Below, in pieces: positions 21,241-22,909 of a DNA stretch of 22,909 nucleotides (within the stretch, counting starts at the first letter, position 1; each line of letters starts with the position of its first letter). The translations under genes were made by a program, and so were the position numbers. Origin of the DNA: a virus. The DNA is taken from positions 1 through 22,909 of IMG/VR virus record IMGVR_UViG_3300034521_000399. One strand, written 5' to 3'. The notes under the pieces are model-generated. The model did not search any database and had not been told where the DNA came from. It saw only the letters and a program-made list of their open reading frames with translations.

Positions 21241-22909
21241 TTCAAAAGTTAAACCTGAAACAGGCATAATTGCAGATATTTACATCCGCAGCAGTAAAAC
21301 GCGGATTAATGATGAAAAGATCTCTCCTGAAACCCAAGAACAAGAATGTCGGAAGTACATAGCCGCTATGGGCTGGAAAGTAGGAGAAGTAAGGAAAGAT
21401 CCTAATAAGTCCGGGTTTACTATTCACTATACGAAACGGCCCGGGCTTATGGACCTATTAAGACGCGCTGAAGAGGGCAAAAGTCATAAGGTAGTAGTAT
21501 ATAAATTCTCTCGCCTTGGAAGAAAATACTTTGATGAAATCTGCGACAAATTTGAAGATTTGGGAGTTGCAATAGTAAGCGCAACTGAACAGATCGATGT
21601 AACCACTGCTGCTGGACGCGCCTTCCGGAGCAACCTTGGATCATGGAATCGTTTCTTCGCTGAAGATACAAGCGAGTGGCAGCAGGACACCAAGCAAACA
21701 AGTGCTGAAGAAGGAAAATACAACGGCGGCCATTCATTTTATGGCGCCACATGGAGTAAAGACAGCCGTCGATTTATTAACGATCCTTTCAAGTCCAATA
21801 TAGTTCTAAAGTTATTTGAGAAAAAAGCAGCTGGTTATGGCCGAAATCAATGCATGAAGCTATTGCACGATAATTTTCAGGAATTTGGCGCAGATTCCAT
21901 TATTCTAAGTCCAACGGGTAAAGAATGGTGGCAGGAGACAACCCTGCAATATCTATGGCAAAATGGCCGTTATATTGGCCTAATCCCGCATAACGGTCTT
22001 TTTTACGGTGGAGAGCATATTAATGAGCCAATAATTCTTAATGGCAAGAAATATAACAACTGGCATGATTATCTGGTGCGTGGACATGGGTTGTCGCCAG
22101 AAGAAGCACAAAAGCGGATTATTGAAGGGTCAAAGCGTCCTCGAATAATTCCAGAGCCAATCATTCCTATTTCACTTTGGAATGCGGTGCAGGAAGAATT
22201 AATACGGAATAGCGCTCAAAGCAGTTCCCAAAAAGCAAGCAGCCATGAATTTACGGGACTGATGTTTGACTCTAGGGACCTGCAAGCTTATCAATATAAA
22301 AAACAAGATGATGGCCACCCGGCGCGTTGGTTGTGTGCCATCAGAAAACGCCGCGGTGTAAGTGTTTGCAATTCCAAAATTATAGATCATGAAACTTTCC
22401 TTAATAGCCTCTTAGAACACATTTTCCAAGTCGCAATAAATATGGAGTTTTGGGCAAAGATTAAATCCGACCTTGCCGAACAGATACGGCAAAAAAATAA
22501 ACCTGCGTCCCTTGAAAGACGTAGGCTAGAGAAAAGAATAATCAAGCTGCAAGAAACCATTAAAGAAATTGAAATCGATCGTTATGAGAGACGTTCTATT
22601 TCAGCAGAACAATTTGCAAGATTAAACTTAAAATACCAAAAAGAATTAGACCAATTAAATGAGCAATATAGGCAATTAGATGCAGAAATTTCAATCAAGC
22701 ATTCCTATAAGGACATTGATAAGCTACAATTTAACATGATGTACCTAAGAGAAGCGTGGGACACTCTTGAACAAAAGGAAAGACGACAGGCAATTAAAAG
22801 CATCGTCAAGAGTATTATGGTTACCGATACCCATGTCACGATTGATTTCACTTTCTATAAACTAGATATTTATCCACAAATTATTAAGCGAGATATCATG
22901 TTTTTTTAA
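21230..22909 (+). CDS. int: Large serine recombinase (phage integrase)
   Basis: A 559-residue site-specific recombinase that integrates the phage. The N-terminal resolvase domain has IYIRSSKT (17-24, nucleophile probably Ser22), YKFSRLGR (91-98) and ATEQIDVTTAAGRAF (118-132). A recombinase domain follows (160-320). The zinc-ribbon region is odd: FTGLMFDSRDL lacks the first CxxC, though C369 and C380 of the second pair remain. A coiled coil spans about 425-490. The stop codon is the last base of the window. In phages with serine integrases the attachment site usually lies next to this gene. Confidence 0.93.
   Translation: MEHNSKVKPETGIIADIYIRSSKTRINDEKISPETQEQECRKYIAAMGWKVGEVRKDPNKSGFTIHYTKRPGLMDLLRRAEEGKSHKVVVYKFSRLGRKYFDEICDKFEDLGVAIVSATEQIDVTTAAGRAFRSNLGSWNRFFAEDTSEWQQDTKQTSAEEGKYNGGHSFYGATWSKDSRRFINDPFKSNIVLKLFEKKAAGYGRNQCMKLLHDNFQEFGADSIILSPTGKEWWQETTLQYLWQNGRYIGLIPHNGLFYGGEHINEPIILNGKKYNNWHDYLVRGHGLSPEEAQKRIIEGSKRPRIIPEPIIPISLWNAVQEELIRNSAQSSSQKASSHEFTGLMFDSRDLQAYQYKKQDDGHPARWLCAIRKRRGVSVCNSKIIDHETFLNSLLEHIFQVAINMEFWAKIKSDLAEQIRQKNKPASLERRRLEKRIIKLQETIKEIEIDRYERRSISAEQFARLNLKYQKELDQLNEQYRQLDAEISIKHSYKDIDKLQFNMMYLREAWDTLEQKERRQAIKSIVKSIMVTDTHVTIDFTFYKLDIYPQIIKRDIMFF

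Noticed and set aside
22880-22909. Search for an attachment site at the right edge
   Set aside because: The integrase stop is the last base shown, and without the left prophage end no duplicated core can be identified.

Overview
The window is most of an integrated temperate phage (prophage) from a Gram-positive host, probably a low- to mid-GC Clostridia member of the Peptococcaceae/Desulfotomaculum type. This placement is inferred from strong AAGGAGG-type ribosome sites, the frequent use of TTG and GTG starts, a BppU-type receptor-binding protein, an N4-gp56-type capsid, an ImmR/ImmA-type switch and a copper-amine-oxidase-N ('stalk') cargo gene. No tRNA, rRNA or CRISPR array was seen. The left edge cuts through a tail-fibre gene. 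The right edge coincides with the stop codon of a large serine integrase, so the prophage end should lie just outside.

Layout. Positions 1-9735 (all minus strand) form the late module, in transcription order: TerS, TerL, portal, a protein with a C-terminal Prp-type cysteine-protease domain, a small Cys-rich protein, scaffold, N4-gp56 major capsid protein, a small virion protein, a BppU-type baseplate/receptor-binding protein and a repeat-rich fibre gene. No tail-tube or tape-measure gene lies between capsid and receptor-binding genes, which suggests a short-tailed virion or a displaced tail module. Positions 9792-19315 (minus) form the early module: Cro-like regulator, a 14-codon leader ORF, a small gene, SMC/Rad50-like ATPase, YqaJ exonuclease, a wHTH protein, a hypothetical, a DUF2303-like protein, RecT, a membrane-anchored 3D-domain protein, a RepO-like initiator, a DPPH methyltransferase, a repeat DNA-binding-type protein, a replication-origin-like region, a zinc ribbon, RusA resolvase and a Cys-rich protein. 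A strong terminator at 9792-9817 ends this module. Positions 19332-22909 hold the divergent immunity switch and the plus-strand lysogeny genes: repressor, ImmA protease, stalk-domain cargo protein, a 44-residue ORF and the serine integrase.

How it may work together. Abutting divergent promoters at 19360-19416 are covered by 15-bp operators (ATYAC-N5-GTRAT). RecT, YqaJ and RusA supply recombination. A RepO-like winged-helix protein is paired with a cis region holding four palindromic iterons, four in-phase DnaA boxes and an AT-rich tract. The capsid genes stand out: the Prp-type domain sits just upstream of scaffold and capsid proteins that both carry an L-x-L-F-D motif near their N-termini. 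This looks like the Prp cleavage motif and suggests a phage-encoded Prp-type prohead maturation protease.
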